Assembly (NCBI GenBank): GCA_023264735.1
Contig: JAHFVD010000016.1
Location: 62,655-126,654 of the forward strand
DNA: 64,000 nt
Direction of reading: 5' to 3'
From: Mycobacterium sp.
Lineage (GTDB): Bacteria > Actinomycetota > Actinomycetes > Mycobacteriales > Mycobacteriaceae
Shown one piece after another: positions 63,907-64,000 of the stretch (position 1 is the first letter of the stretch; every line of letters begins with the position of its first letter). Below the pieces are notes generated by a model. The model searched no databases. It was given only the letters and a program-made list of their open reading frames with translations, and had not been told where the DNA came from. The position numbers were made by a program, and so were the translations under genes.

Positions 63907-64000
63907 ATGAACCGCAAAAACGTGATCCGCACACTCACGGTGATTGCCGTTGTGCTGCTGCTCGGCTGGTCGTGGATCTATTTCAGTGACGACACCCGGG
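63907..64000 (+). CDS. ftsH: ATP-dependent zinc protease FtsH, N-terminus (cut by window end)
   Basis: The first 31 codons read [20 protein letters not shown] followed by [12 protein letters not shown]. This is the basic start, first membrane helix and beginning of the periplasmic loop of mycobacterial FtsH (Rv3610c). The AAA+ and protease domains lie beyond the window. GGAAGGA at 63877-63883 is too far from the ATG to be its ribosome site, so initiation signals are not clear. Confidence 0.88.
   Translation, partial: MNRKNVIRTLTVIAVVLLLGWSWIYFSDDTR

Overview
The window comes from a high-GC actinobacterium that is clearly a mycobacterium, most likely an environmental or fast-growing Mycolicibacterium-type species. 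From cds1/ponA2/whiB4 to tilS/hpt/lpqG and the first codons of ftsH, gene order matches the M. tuberculosis Rv3684-Rv3610c interval in inverted orientation. The M. tuberculosis dipeptide permease genes, the PE/PE_PGRS genes and the espACD genes are absent. Species-specific insertions appear instead. Rv numbers here rest on recalled M. tuberculosis gene order and sequence, not on a search.

Layout. 1-2.6 kb: accessory edge with the end of a Pro/Ala-repeat protein, a decayed TetR gene and an exported lipase-like hydrolase. 2.7-7.6 kb: tRNA-Pro(CGG), cysteine desulfhydrase, metallophosphoesterase and PonA2. 7.9-12.6 kb: whiB4, the paired Get3-like ATPases, a DUF4177-like/RidA/MBL operon and crp. 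12.7-20.9 kb: an nth-TlpA-Nudix-marP operon, ephE with a holin-like protein, an exported serine protease and acs. 21-23.4 kb: a degenerate Fic-fold protein and a HAD phosphatase flanked by two non-coding RNAs, an Ms1/MTS2823-type RNA and a 6C/B11 RNA. 23.4-27.9 kb: a Tad-type locus (ssd, tadA, tadB, tadC, Flp-like pilin and two TadE-like proteins). 27.9-38.5 kb: a PAS/GAF-like protein, an MrfA-type helicase, cspA, topA, a membrane adenylate cyclase and the DNA polymerase III delta-prime subunit.

38.5-39.4 kb is an accessory islet at tRNA-Thr(CGT) with a truncated fic gene and a cluster of AGTTGAAC-type repeats. 39.4-50.2 kb is an envelope-polysaccharide region: a large membrane protein and galE1 diverge from a 37-bp gap, and a tightly coupled minus-strand operon encodes a Pls/PosA-like membrane NRPS, an M1 metallopeptidase, a flippase-like protein, a polyprenyl-phosphate glycosyltransferase and a DUF2304 protein. 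50.4-55.5 kb: TerC (probably with a yybP-ykoY leader), small proteins, a TetR/hydrolase pair, a second hydrolase and a UraD-like decarboxylase. 55.6-64 kb: ppa, a PBP4-type carboxypeptidase, a zinc protease, tilS, hpt, an AraC/VOC pair, lpqG, an MBL protein, an EphA-like hydrolase and the start of ftsH.

Many genes overlap by ATGA, GTGA or TAATG junctions. Several genes appear leaderless, with a TAnnnT -10 box 6-8 nt before the start codon. The best candidate for an undescribed system is the NRPS-M1-flippase-GT2-DUF2304 operon. The Tad locus is also odd, because two pilin-like reading frames lack a canonical start codon in the expected place.
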